Below, piece by piece: positions 25,704 through 34,326 of a stretch of 64,000 nucleotides of DNA. Location of the stretch: positions 1-64,000 of the forward strand of contig NZ_JAQQXR010000002.1 in NCBI RefSeq assembly GCF_028595325.1. The letters run 5' to 3'. This DNA is from Janthinobacterium fluminis. GTDB lineage: Bacteria > Pseudomonadota > Gammaproteobacteria > Burkholderiales > Burkholderiaceae_D. The notes beneath the pieces were generated by a model. The model was given only the letters and a program-made list of their open reading frames with translations. It was not told the DNA's origin and ran no database searches. Every line of letters begins with the position of its first letter. Position 1 is the stretch's first letter. Position numbers and translations under genes: made by a program.

Positions 25704-27401
25704 TTAGTATTTGGCGGTGATGGGCATCTGGCGGCCGCTGCCGAAGGCGCGCGAGCGGACGCGGATGATGGGCGGCGCCTGGCGCCGCTTGTATTCGTTG
25801 CGGGCGACCATGCCGAGTATGCGGGCGATCAGTTTTTTGCCGTCTTCGCCTTGCAGCAGTTGTTCGACGAAGGCGCTGGCCGCCGCCGCTTCGGCCTGCG
25901 GCAGGCGCTTGCCTTCGATGTGCCACTTGAGGATTTCGTCGAGCACTTCGTATGGCGGCAGGCTGTCGGTGTCTTGCTGCCCCGGCGCCAGTTCGGCCGA
26001 CGGCGGTTTGCTCAGCACGGCCGCCGGGATGATGTCGCGGCCGGCGTGTTCGTTGACGTGGCGCGCCAGCGCGTAGACCTCGGTTTTGTAGAGGTCGCCG
26101 AGCAGGCCCAGGCCGCCGTTGGTGTCGCCGTACAGCGTGCAGTAGCCGACCGAGATTTCGCTCTTGTTGCCGGTGGTGAGCAGCAGCGCGCCGAAGCTGT
26201 TCGAGTATTCCATCAGGATGGTGCCGCGCACGCGCGCCTGCAGGTTTTCCAGCGCCAGCCCTTGCAGCGGCGCGTCGAAGGCGGCGCCGAAGCCGGCGCG
26301 GTAGTTGTCCACCAGCGCCAGGATGGGGTGGGTGTAGAGTGTCACGCCGAGCCTGTCGCACAGGGCCACCGAGTCCGACACCGAGCCTTCGCTGGAGTAG
26401 GCCGACGGCATGGTGATGGCGAAGACATTGTCGGCGCCGAGCGCCTCGGCCGCCAGCGCCAGCGTCAGCGCGGAGTCGATGCCGCCCGAGGAGCCGACCA
26501 CGGCCTTGGTGAAGTTGCAGCGCCGCGCGTAGTCCTGCAGGCCCAGCACGATCTGGCGGCGCGTGAAGTCCGGCACGGACAGGCCGGCCGGCGGCGGCAC
26601 CGGCAGGGCTTCGCCGTCGGCGCCGCTGAAGCGGCCGGCGGCGAAGCCGATGACCTGGAAGTCTTCCTTGAAGCGCTGCGCCTCGAAGGCCACGCCCTGG
26701 CCCGGCGCGACGGCGAAGGAGCCGCCGTCGAACACCAGCTGGTCCTGGCCGCCGATCTGGTTGACGTAGACGATGGGCAGGCCGGTGCGTTCGGCGGCGG
26801 CGCGGAACAGGTCGTGGCGCTGCTGGCGCTTGCCGATGTCGGACGGGCTGGCGTTGATGCTGACCACCAGTTCCGGGCCGGCCGCGCGCAGCGCCGTGAA
26901 GGGGTTGACCCGGTAGTCGCGGCCGGCGTCGTTCCAGCCGTCCTCGCAGACCATGAAGCCGATGCGGTGGCCGGCGACGTCGAGCACGCAGGCGCCTTCC
27001 GGGCCGGGCTCGAAGTGGCGGCGCTCGTCGAAGATGCCGTAGGTCGGCAGCAGCTGTTTGTAGTATTCGGCGACGACGGCGCCGTCCTGGATCGCCAGCA
27101 GGGCGTTGTACAGCGGCTTGCCGGGGCCGGTGTTGCGGCGCACGCTGCCGAGCACCGTTACCAGCCGCGGCACGCGGCGCGAGGCGTCGATGATCTGTTC
27201 GAGTGCGCCGTCGAGCCGGCGCAGGAAGGCGGCGTCTTCCAGCAGGTCGGCCGGGTAGTAGCCGCACAGCGACAGTTCCGAGAATACGATGATGTCGGCG
27301 CCCGCGGCGGCGGCGCCGGCCATGTGGCGCTCGGTGGCGGCGGCGTTGCCGGCGAAGTCGCCGACGGTGTAGTTCAGCTGGGCGATGGCAAGCTTGAGCA
27401 T
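25704..27401 (-). CDS. nadE: Glutamine-dependent NAD+ synthetase
   Basis: This makes NAD from deamido-NAD with glutamine as ammonia source. The N-terminal nitrilase-type amidase has the Glu-Lys-Cys set in VFSELSLCGYYP, GKPLYNALLAI and MVCEDGWND. The C-terminal synthetase has the P-loop SSGGIDSALTLALA, followed by TTGNKSEISVGYCTLYGD. Its 565 residues match the bacterial glutamine-dependent form. It lies 19 bp after pncB in the same direction. Confidence 0.96.
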   Translation of the reverse strand: MLKLAIAQLNYTVGDFAGNAAATERHMAGAAAAGADIIVFSELSLCGYYPADLLEDAAFLRRLDGALEQIIDASRRVPRLVTVLGSVRRNTGPGKPLYNALLAIQDGAVVAEYYKQLLPTYGIFDERRHFEPGPEGACVLDVAGHRIGFMVCEDGWNDAGRDYRVNPFTALRAAGPELVVSINASPSDIGKRQQRHDLFRAAAERTGLPIVYVNQIGGQDQLVFDGGSFAVAPGQGVAFEAQRFKEDFQVIGFAAGRFSGADGEALPVPPPAGLSVPDFTRRQIVLGLQDYARRCNFTKAVVGSSGGIDSALTLALAAEALGADNVFAITMPSAYSSEGSVSDSVALCDRLGVTLYTHPILALVDNYRAGFGAAFDAPLQGLALENLQARVRGTILMEYSNSFGALLLTTGNKSEISVGYCTLYGDTNGGLGLLGDLYKTEVYALARHVNEHAGRDIIPAAVLSKPPSAELAPGQQDTDSLPPYEVLDEILKWHIEGKRLPQAEAAAASAFVEQLLQGEDGKKLIARILGMVARNEYKRRQAPPIIRVRSRAFGSGRQMPITAKY

Positions 27402-27420
27402 GTTCTGATTCCTCCTGATG

Positions 27421-28611
27421 TCAGGCCGGGGTGTGGTGGAAGATCTGGCGCAGGTAGGCGAGGAAGGTTTCGTCCTTGCACAGCGTCTTGCCGGCCGAGT
27501 CGGACAGCTTGGCGACCGGCTGGCCGTTGCAGGACACCAGCTTCATGACGACGTTCAGCGGCGTCGCGCCGGTGTCGTTGCTCAGGTTGGTGCCGATGCC
27601 GAAGCCGGTCATGCAGCGGTCGGCGAAGTGGCGGTACAGCGCGAACGCCGTTTCCAGGTCCAGGCCGTCGGAGAACACCAGGCGCTTGGTGTTGGCGTCG
27701 ATGCGCAGCGCGGCGTAGTGCGCCAGCGCCTTTTCGCCCCACACGAGCGGGTCGCCGGAGTCGTGGCGCAGGCCGTCGAACAGCTTGGCGAAGTACAGGT
27801 CGAAGTCGGCCAGGAAGGCGTCCATGCCGACGACGTCGGTCAGCGCCGTGCCCAGGTCGCCGCGGTATTCCTGCACCCAGTTTTCCAGCGCCGCCTTCTG
27901 GAAGTCGCGCAGGCGCACGCCGAACGACTGGTAGGACTGCAGGTATTCGTGGGCCATCGTGCCGATCGGGATCAGGCCGTGCTTCTTGGCCAGGTAGACG
28001 TTCGAGGTGCCCTTGAAGTACTGCGGCAGGGCGCGCGCCAGCGTGGCGACGACTTCGTCCTGCCAGTCGCCGGAGAAGCGGCGGCGCACGCCGAAGTCGA
28101 AGAATTCAAACGGGTGCTTGCGCGCCGGCTCGGCGCCGAAGGCGCGCAGCAGGGCGATTTTCGCCTCCAGGCGGCGGCGCGCCTCGGCCAGCAGCGGCGC
28201 CTGCTCGAAGCGGCGGAAGTACAGTTCGTTGACGATGTAGAGGACGAAGATCTCGAAGCCCATCACATGCACCTGCGGGCCCTTGGCGCGTATCGTCAGC
28301 GCGCCGGCGTCGTTGCCGACGCTGATGAATTTGCGCTGGAAGCGGAAGATGGTGAGGAAGTCGACGAAGTCGCTTTTGATGTAGCGCAGGCCGCGCAGGT
28401 AGGCCAGCTCGTCGTCGGCGAAGGACAGCGCGCACAGATGGTCCAGCTCGCGCTCTACGTCCGCTTGCAGCTCGGCCAGCGGGTAGGCCGGGATGTTGCG
28501 GCAGACGAAGGCGTATTCCGTTTCGGCGCCGGGGTGGCTGTGCAGCAGCGCCTGCCACATCGTGAATTTGTACAGGTCGGTTTCAAGCAGGCTGCGGACA
28601 ATGGGTTTCAT
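27421..28611 (-). CDS. pncB: Nicotinate phosphoribosyltransferase
   Basis: The 396-residue enzyme converts nicotinate and PRPP to nicotinate mononucleotide. It begins [20 protein letters not shown], the usual PncB start, and has [22 protein letters not shown] with the phosphorylated-histidine region, [12 protein letters not shown] and [13 protein letters not shown]. It sits between the nicotinamidase and nadE genes, in the expected pathway order. Confidence 0.96.
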   Translation of the reverse strand: MKPIVRSLLETDLYKFTMWQALLHSHPGAETEYAFVCRNIPAYPLAELQADVERELDHLCALSFADDELAYLRGLRYIKSDFVDFLTIFRFQRKFISVGNDAGALTIRAKGPQVHVMGFEIFVLYIVNELYFRRFEQAPLLAEARRRLEAKIALLRAFGAEPARKHPFEFFDFGVRRRFSGDWQDEVVATLARALPQYFKGTSNVYLAKKHGLIPIGTMAHEYLQSYQSFGVRLRDFQKAALENWVQEYRGDLGTALTDVVGMDAFLADFDLYFAKLFDGLRHDSGDPLVWGEKALAHYAALRIDANTKRLVFSDGLDLETAFALYRHFADRCMTGFGIGTNLSNDTGATPLNVVMKLVSCNGQPVAKLSDSAGKTLCKDETFLAYLRQIFHHTPA

Positions 28612-28656
28612 GGTGCGTGATGGCTACGGTAAGGGGGAACAGGATAGTCTTTTTTT

Positions 28657-29523
28657 TCAGCGCGCCGCGTTCGCCAGCAATTCCGGCAGCACGTCGGCGG
28701 CGCTGGCGGTTTGCACGCCACAACGCAGCATGGCGCGGACGAAGTCATGGTACTGCGCGTCGCAGCCGGCGACGGCGCTCATGCAGTCGGTCAGCAGCAC
28801 GAGTTTTTCCACGTTCGCCGCGCCGATGTGGGCGACGATGTGCTCGGTGGTGGCCTTGACGCAGTGGCTGCCGGCCTCGCCGCAAATGTAGATGCGGTCG
28901 TTGCGCGCCAGCGTCGCGATCAGGCCGCGGTTCAGCTGCGTGGCCGGGTCGTCGCGGTCCGGCACTTCGGCCAGCACGGCCGAATAGTGTTCGGTCCACG
29001 GGTTTTCGCCCTTGTTCACCATGTTGACGGCGCCGAAGCCGGCGTCCTGCCAGCCGTTGCAGGCGGCGCGCACGTCGGCGTGGATGTTGTGGCCCCAGGC
29101 GCCGATTTCGCAGTGCACCGGCCACACCATCAGGCGGTAGCGGCCGCTCGCTTCCAGTGTGTCCAGATAGGCCAGCACGCGCGGCAGCGCGTCGCGCCGG
29201 CGCGGCAGGTAGCGGCCGGCGCGCACGTCGGCGGCGGCGATTTCCGTGAAGGGGGCAAGCGCCGCGCCGCCGGCGTCGAACCAGAAGGTCGGGTGGGCGA
29301 TGTCGATGCGCTGGTGGCTGTCGAGCGTGACGCTGATGCCGCTCAGGCCGCGGCCGGCGCGTTTGATCAGGTCGGCGATGCGCAGCATGTCGGCGTGGGC
29401 GCCGCTGACGGGCAGCGCGGGCGCTTCGTTGCCGCCCAGCGGATGCGCCGGCAGATAGTGCGCCGGCAGGTCGCAAAAATCGTTTTGCGGATCGATGACG
29501 AGTAGGTGAAGCTTGCGTCTCAT
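28657..29523 (-). CDS. Nicotinamidase-type cysteine hydrolase
   Basis: Probably hydrolyses nicotinamide to nicotinate, the substrate of PncB. The isochorismatase-fold triad is visible: Asp in LLVIDPQNDFCD, Lys in VNKGENPWTEH and Cys in CGEAGSHCVKAT. The start at 29523 is backed by AGGAGA; an upstream start adds 19 unlikely residues. At 288 residues it is longer than classical PncA (about 210) and resembles the longer cysteine-hydrolase branch. It is first in the operon, facing nrtR across two regulatory palindromes. Confidence 0.87.
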   Translation of the reverse strand: MRRKLHLLVIDPQNDFCDLPAHYLPAHPLGGNEAPALPVSGAHADMLRIADLIKRAGRGLSGISVTLDSHQRIDIAHPTFWFDAGGAALAPFTEIAAADVRAGRYLPRRRDALPRVLAYLDTLEASGRYRLMVWPVHCEIGAWGHNIHADVRAACNGWQDAGFGAVNMVNKGENPWTEHYSAVLAEVPDRDDPATQLNRGLIATLARNDRIYICGEAGSHCVKATTEHIVAHIGAANVEKLVLLTDCMSAVAGCDAQYHDFVRAMLRCGVQTASAADVLPELLANAAR

Positions 29524-29563
29524 GTGGCTCTCCTGTGGTGGCAGTGAGTGTAGTGTAGGCTTG

Positions 29564-29584
29564 TTAGTTATATTTTGCAACTAA
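29564..29584. promoter_or_regulatory. Candidate NrtR operator 1 (TTAG-N13-CTAA)
   Basis: TTAGTT and AACTAA form a 21-bp palindrome 40 bp upstream of the nicotinamidase start. A second site with the same TTAG-N13-CTAA spacing lies at 29659-29679. NrtR regulators of NAD metabolism are known to bind 21-bp palindromes in front of NAD genes and their own gene; the assignment here is inference from position and symmetry. Confidence 0.7.
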
Positions 29585-29658
29585 GTAAATTGCATGCGCT
29601 CAAAAAGAATATCGACCAGTCCTATTTTTATGCGTGCCCGCCTCTTTTGCGTGTAGAC

Positions 29659-29679
29659 TTAGGATAGATATGGAACTAA
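29659..29679. promoter_or_regulatory. Candidate NrtR operator 2 (TTAG-N13-CTAA)
   Basis: CTTAG and CTAAG arms place TTAG and CTAA at exactly the same 21-bp span as site 1. It ends 18 bp before the nrtR start codon, where a bound repressor would block nrtR's own expression. Confidence 0.65.
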
Positions 29680-29697
29680 GTTGTGCTGGAGCAGAGA

Positions 29698-30363
29698 ATG
29701 AACGATGTGATTTGTACTGTAGACGTGGTTTTGCTCACTATCAAGGACAACGGTTTGAGCGTGGCTTTGCTCAAGCGCGACCGCGAGCCCTACAAGGACG
29801 TGCTGGCGCTGCCCGGCGGCTTCGTCCATGTGCGCGAGGACGCCGACGCGCGCGGCGCGGCGATGCGGGTATTGAAGGAGAAAACCGGCATTGTCGCGCC
29901 CTACCTGGAGCAGTTGGCGACGTTCTCCGGGCCGCTGCGCGATCCGCGCGGCTGGTCGCTGTCGATCGCCTATTACGCGCTGGTGTCGTTTGAGGTGATC
30001 GGCCGGGCCGGCCATCCGGACGTGCAGATGCTCAGCGTCGACCAGCGTCTGGAACTGCCGTTCGACCACCGCGGCATCGTCGACGCGGCGGTGGCGCGCT
30101 TGCGCAGCAAGAGCCAGTATTCGTCCTTGCCCTGTTATCTGGCCGGCGACACGTTCACGCTGCCGCAATTGCAGCGCATTTACGAGGCGCTGATGGGTGA
30201 GCCGCTCAACAAGGTCAGCTTCCGCCGCAAGATGGCGGAGATGGCGATGCTGGAAGCGGTCGAGGGGCGGATGGAGGCGGGCGGCGCGCACCGCCCGGCG
30301 CAGTTGTACCGCTTGAAGCCGGCGCTGCGCGAGCACCTGGCCGTGCTGGAACGGGGTTTGTAG
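29698..30363 (+). CDS. nrtR: Nudix-related transcriptional regulator of NAD metabolism
   Basis: The 221-residue protein has an N-terminal Nudix fold (VVLLTIKDNGLSVALLKRDREPY; LALPGGFVHVRED) and a C-terminal winged helix (FTLPQLQRIYEALMGEPLNKVSFRRKM; HRPAQLYRL). The Nudix box is degraded: the RExxEE core reads RVLKEKTG, as in NrtR proteins that bind ADP-ribose without hydrolysing it. It is divergent from the nicotinamidase-pncB-nadE-nadM operon, with two matching palindromes in the gap. The ATG at 29698 was preferred to one at 29683, which would overlap the second palindrome's end region. Confidence 0.92.
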   Translation: MNDVICTVDVVLLTIKDNGLSVALLKRDREPYKDVLALPGGFVHVREDADARGAAMRVLKEKTGIVAPYLEQLATFSGPLRDPRGWSLSIAYYALVSFEVIGRAGHPDVQMLSVDQRLELPFDHRGIVDAAVARLRSKSQYSSLPCYLAGDTFTLPQLQRIYEALMGEPLNKVSFRRKMAEMAMLEAVEGRMEAGGAHRPAQLYRLKPALREHLAVLERGL

Positions 30364-30381
30364 AGGCCCTGCCGGCGCCGT

Positions 30382-31137
30382 TCAGGCCAGCGTGACGGCG
30401 ATGCCCATCGCGCGGTAGGGCGCGATCAGCGCCTCGGCGACGCCGGCGTTGACGACGATGGCGTCGACCTGGTTCAGCGGCGCGATCTGGAACGGCGAGG
30501 CCGTGTCGAGCTTTTCCGGCGAGGCCAGCACGACGGTCTGCGCGGCGGCGTTGCTCAGCGCGCGCTTGACGCAGGCTTCCTCGAAATCGCCGGTGCTGAT
30601 GCCGGCCTCGGGATGCAGGCTGCACACGCCCATGAAATACAGGTCGGCGCGGACGCGGCCGATGGCTTCGATGGCGGCCGCGCCGACGCCGACGATCGAA
30701 TGCTTGAACAGGCGTCCGCCCAACATGATCACCTCGATGTGCGCGTGCTCGACCAGTTCGACCGCAACCGACGGGCTGTGCGTGACGACGGTGGCGCGCA
30801 GGTCGGCCGGCAGATGGCGCACCAGTTGCAAGGCGGTGGTGCCGCCGTCGATGAAGACCACCTGTCCCGGCGCGATCATCGCGGCGGCGGCGCGGCCGAT
30901 GGCTGGCTTGGCGTCGCTGGCAATGTGCCGGCGCGCGGCGAACGGCGCCATCGCCGGCGAGGCGGGCAGGGCGCCGCCGTGCACGCGCTGCAGCAAGCCC
31001 TCCTTGGCCAGCTCGCGCAGGTCGCGCCGTATCGTGTCCTCCGACAGGCCCAGTTGTTCGCTCAGCGCTTTGGCGACGATCTGGCCGTCCCGTTTCAGCA
31101 GCTCCAGCAGATGTTGTTTGCGTTGGCGTGTCAGCAT
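30382..31137 (-). CDS. DeoR/GlpR-family transcriptional regulator
   Basis: A 251-residue sugar-phosphate-sensing repressor. The DeoR helix-turn-helix (RQRKQHLLELLKRDGQIVAKALSEQLGLSEDTIRRDLREL, then LLQRVHGGALP) is followed by an effector domain (IDGGTTALQLVRHLP; IMLGGRLFKHSIVG; VASPEKLDTASPF-like). Family members respond to phosphorylated sugars or nucleoside-derived phosphates. It is divergent from the Nudix fusion gene and convergent with nrtR, only 18 bp apart. It is a candidate controller for nucleoside genes in the window, but this is not shown by sequence. Confidence 0.88.
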   Translation of the reverse strand: MLTRQRKQHLLELLKRDGQIVAKALSEQLGLSEDTIRRDLRELAKEGLLQRVHGGALPASPAMAPFAARRHIASDAKPAIGRAAAAMIAPGQVVFIDGGTTALQLVRHLPADLRATVVTHSPSVAVELVEHAHIEVIMLGGRLFKHSIVGVGAAAIEAIGRVRADLYFMGVCSLHPEAGISTGDFEEACVKRALSNAAAQTVVLASPEKLDTASPFQIAPLNQVDAIVVNAGVAEALIAPYRAMGIAVTLA

Positions 31138-31142
31138 GGTGA

Positions 31143-31198
31143 TGTTTGCATGAATAATCTTGATATTGCACGATATTGCATGATATCTTTTGCAAACA
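31143..31198. promoter_or_regulatory. Candidate DeoR operator region
   Basis: Perfect inverted arms TGTTTGCA (31143-31150) and TGCAAACA (31191-31198) flank two direct GATATTGCA repeats at 31162-31170 and 31172-31180, exactly 10 bp apart, plus GATATC at 31182. The cluster lies between the DeoR start (31137) and the divergent Nudix gene (31260). The 10-bp periodicity puts the repeats on one DNA face. Confidence 0.55.
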
Positions 31199-31259
31199 CA
31201 AGCCCGTCGTGCCAGTCGCCCTGCGCCGACGCACCAATGTCACCTCACCGGAGCACGCC

Positions 31260-32222
31260 ATGCCAGATCGCCGAGTCAGAATCCACACAGTCGAGACTTT
31301 GTCGGATGACTGGTATTTGCTGCGGAAGACCACCTTCGACTACCTGCGCCGGGACGGCAGCTGGCAGACCCAGACGCGCGAAACCTACGACCGGGGCAAC
31401 GGCGCCACCATCCTGCTGTACAACCGCGCGCGCCGCAGCGTGATTCTGATCCGCCAGTTCCGTTTCCCGACCTACGGCAACGGTCATGACGGCTTCCTGA
31501 TCGAAACGGCGGCCGGCCTGCTCGACCAGGCCAGCCCGGAGGAGCGCATCAAGGCCGAGGTGGAGGAGGAAACCGGCTACCGCGTGGCCGCCGTGCACAA
31601 GGTGTTCGAGGCCTTCATGAGTCCCGGTTCCGTCACGGAGCGGCTGTACTTTTTCGTCGCCGAGTACGAGCCCGGCGCGCGCGCCGGCGAGGGCGGCGGG
31701 CTGGCGGCGGAAGGGGAGGATATCGAGGTGCTGGAATTGCCGCTGGAGCAGGCGCTGCAGATGGTGGCGGACGGCCGCATCGTCGACGGCAAGACCATCA
31801 TGCTGCTGCAGTACGCGCAGTTGCACCTGCTGCCGCCGCCGTTGCCGCGCAAGGAGTCGATGATGATCTTGATCGCCGGCCCTTACCGCTCCGGCAGCGG
31901 CGACGATCCGGCGTTGATGGCGGCCAATGTCGCGGCGATGGAGGCGTATGCGCTGCCCTTGTACGAGGCCGGCCACATGCCGGTGCTGGGCGAATGGCTG
32001 GCGCTGCCGCTGCTGAAACTGGCCGGTTCGACGCGGCCGGGGGATGCCGCCTTCGAGCGGATCTTCCATGCGCACGCGACGCGCCTGCTCGGCAGTTGCG
32101 ACGCCGTGCTGCGCGTCGGCGGCGCCTCCGTCGGCGCCGACGCGATGGCGGACACGGCGCGCCGCCTGGGCTTACCCGTCTACCATACGCTGGCCGAGAT
32201 TGACGGCGCTCGCGCTAGTTGA
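31260..32222 (+). CDS. NudK-like Nudix hydrolase fused to a DUF4406 / deoxyribosyltransferase-like domain
   Basis: Residues 1 to about 195 match GDP-mannose pyrophosphatase NudK ([19 protein letters not shown]; Nudix box [20 protein letters not shown]). From about 200 a second domain starts with its own Met-Met ([17 protein letters not shown]) and goes on [26 protein letters not shown] and [12 protein letters not shown]. The IAGPYRSG start and DAVLRVGG pattern resemble DUF4406 and nucleoside 2-deoxyribosyltransferase-like folds. The fusion suggests a nucleotide-sugar or nucleotide-clearing enzyme; the second activity is unknown. 320 residues, against about 190 for NudK alone. Confidence 0.82.
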   Translation: MPDRRVRIHTVETLSDDWYLLRKTTFDYLRRDGSWQTQTRETYDRGNGATILLYNRARRSVILIRQFRFPTYGNGHDGFLIETAAGLLDQASPEERIKAEVEEETGYRVAAVHKVFEAFMSPGSVTERLYFFVAEYEPGARAGEGGGLAAEGEDIEVLELPLEQALQMVADGRIVDGKTIMLLQYAQLHLLPPPLPRKESMMILIAGPYRSGSGDDPALMAANVAAMEAYALPLYEAGHMPVLGEWLALPLLKLAGSTRPGDAAFERIFHAHATRLLGSCDAVLRVGGASVGADAMADTARRLGLPVYHTLAEIDGARAS

Positions 32223-32267
32223 GCCGCAGCCGCCGCGGAACGCGGCGTCCCGCGGCCCGGCGCGCAA

Positions 32268-33239
32268 TCAGCGCGATTTGATGAACGGCGTGCCGAGCGC
32301 TTTCGGCGCCACCGATTTGGCCATCAGGCCGGCCAGCACGATGACGGTGACGACATACGGCACCATCTGGATCAGCGAGCCGGGAATGCGGCCGATGCCG
32401 GGCAGGTCGACGCCTTCGATCTGGATCTGCACGGCGCCGAAGAAGCCGAACATCAGGCAGCCGAGGAAGGTGTAGACGGGCCGCCAGTTGCCGAACACCA
32501 TGGCCGTCAGCGCCAGATAGCCGGCGCCGGCCGACATGTCGCGCAGGAAGAAGCCGCTCTGGACGATGGCCAGATAGGCCCCCGAGAACGAGCACAGCAC
32601 GCCGGCGACGAGCATCGCCAGGTAGCGCGTCGCCTCGACGCTGACGCCGGCGGCGTCGGCCGCGTGCGGGTTTTCGCCGCAGGCGCGCAGGCGCAGGCCG
32701 AAGCGGCTGTGGTAGAGCAGCCAGTGCACCAGCGGCACCAGCGCGAACGCCACATACACGAGCGCCGAGTGGCCGCCTATCAGGTGGGCGTACAGCCAGC
32801 CGAGGAAGGGGATGCCCTCGACGTAGCTGGTGCCGGGCAGCACGACGTCGAACAGGCGCGCCTGGCCCAGGTCCGGCGTGCGTCCGCCCTGCTGGAAGAA
32901 GAACTGGGCCAGCACGAAGGTCAGGCCGCTCATGGCGATGTTGATGGCGATGCCGGCCACCAGCTGGTTGCCTTTCTGCGTGATGCTGACATAGCCTTGC
33001 AGCAGGGCCAGCATGACGCACACGGCCATGCCGGCGGCCACGCCGTACCACGGGTTTTGCGTCGAGTAGGCGACCGCGGCCGAGGTGAAGGCGCTGGCCA
33101 GGATCTTGCCTTCGAGGCCGATGTCGATGACGCCGCTGCGTTCGGCGAACAGGCCGGCCATCGCGGCGAAAATCAGCACCGGCGCGTTGCGCACGGTCGA
33201 TACCAGGATGCTGGCGAAATGGAAGTCGTCGAATGTCAT
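32268..33239 (-). CDS. Nucleoside ABC transporter permease 2 (BMP-type system)
   Basis: An inner-membrane permease of 323 residues with many hydrophobic spans, in the branched-chain-type permease family used by BMP/Yuf/Bmp nucleoside importers. Typical stretches are FAAMAGLFAERSGVIDIGLEGKIL near the start and FGLRLRACGENPHAADAAG, the coupling-loop region that meets the ATPase. Last gene of the four-gene operon, 4 bp after the first permease. Confidence 0.92.
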   Translation of the reverse strand: MTFDDFHFASILVSTVRNAPVLIFAAMAGLFAERSGVIDIGLEGKILASAFTSAAVAYSTQNPWYGVAAGMAVCVMLALLQGYVSITQKGNQLVAGIAINIAMSGLTFVLAQFFFQQGGRTPDLGQARLFDVVLPGTSYVEGIPFLGWLYAHLIGGHSALVYVAFALVPLVHWLLYHSRFGLRLRACGENPHAADAAGVSVEATRYLAMLVAGVLCSFSGAYLAIVQSGFFLRDMSAGAGYLALTAMVFGNWRPVYTFLGCLMFGFFGAVQIQIEGVDLPGIGRIPGSLIQMVPYVVTVIVLAGLMAKSVAPKALGTPFIKSR

Positions 33240-33243
33240 GGTG

Positions 33244-34326
33244 TTAGTCCTTGCGCCGTTTGAGCATGGCCGCCACGGCCGGCGCGTAGAAGTTTTCCAT
33301 CGCGCCGCAGAAGAGGATGATCAAGCCCTGGATGAAGATGAACGTCTCGGTGGGGATGTTGGGTTTTTCCAGCGACAGGTCGAAGCCGCCCTGGATCAGC
33401 GCGCCGAACAGGATGGCCGACAGGAAGATGCCGACCGGATGCTGGCGCCCCATCAGCGCGATGGCGATGCCGATGAAGCCGGCGCCGGCCGTGAAGTTCA
33501 GGCTCAGGTAGTGGGTCGAGCCCATGATGGAGTTGACCGAGCCGAGCCCGGCCAGCGCGCCCGAGATCAGCATGACGACGATGATCATCTTGCTGATCGA
33601 GATGCCGGCGTAGTGGGCGGCGTGCTGGTTCAGGCCGGTGGCGCGAAGTTTGAAGCCCCAGGCCGAGCGCCACATCATGACGCCGTAGACGGCCAGCGCG
33701 ACGATGGCCAGCGGGAAGCTGACGTTCAGCGGCGTGTCGCCCAGCATCGGCAGCCAGGTGTTCAGGCGCGGCATCGCGCCGCTGTCGGCGAACAGGCGGC
33801 TGGCCGTGTTTTGCTCGCCGGCCGGGATCAGGTATTTGACGATGATGAAGTTCATCAGGCTGGCGGCGATGAAGTTGAACATGATCGTCGTGACGACGAT
33901 GTGGCTGCCCCGTTTCGCCTGCAGGTAGCCGGGCACGCTGGCCCACAGCGCGCCGAACAGGGCCGCGCCCAGCATGGCGGCGGGAATCAGGGCCCAGGCC
34001 GGCAGGCTGCCGTCCAGGGCCAGCATGGCCAGCGTCAGGCCCAGGCCGCCGAAATACATCTGGCCTTCGCTGCCGATGTTGAACATGCCGGCCTGCATCG
34101 CCACCGACACGGACAGGCCGGTGAAGATGAAGGTGCTGGCGTAGAACAGCGTGTAGCTCAAGCCTTCCGGGTTGATGATGGCGCTATTGACGAGTATGCC
34201 CAGCGATTCGGCCGGGTTTTCGCCGAGCAGATAAATCACCAGGGCGGCCACCAGCAGCGCCGACAGCAAATTGAGTACGGGCAGGACGAAGGCCGTCGCC
34301 CAGCGTGGCAGGTCGTGGTTGTTCAT
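33244..34326 (-). CDS. Nucleoside ABC transporter permease 1 (BMP-type system)
   Basis: A 360-residue integral membrane protein. The family stretches TGLSVSVAMQAGMFNIGSEGQMYFGG and WGFKLRATGLNQHAAHYAG are present; the second is the coupling loop. Its start overlaps the ATPase stop by four bases. It pairs with the second permease to form the channel. Confidence 0.92.
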   Translation of the reverse strand: MNNHDLPRWATAFVLPVLNLLSALLVAALVIYLLGENPAESLGILVNSAIINPEGLSYTLFYASTFIFTGLSVSVAMQAGMFNIGSEGQMYFGGLGLTLAMLALDGSLPAWALIPAAMLGAALFGALWASVPGYLQAKRGSHIVVTTIMFNFIAASLMNFIIVKYLIPAGEQNTASRLFADSGAMPRLNTWLPMLGDTPLNVSFPLAIVALAVYGVMMWRSAWGFKLRATGLNQHAAHYAGISISKMIIVVMLISGALAGLGSVNSIMGSTHYLSLNFTAGAGFIGIAIALMGRQHPVGIFLSAILFGALIQGGFDLSLEKPNIPTETFIFIQGLIILFCGAMENFYAPAVAAMLKRRKD

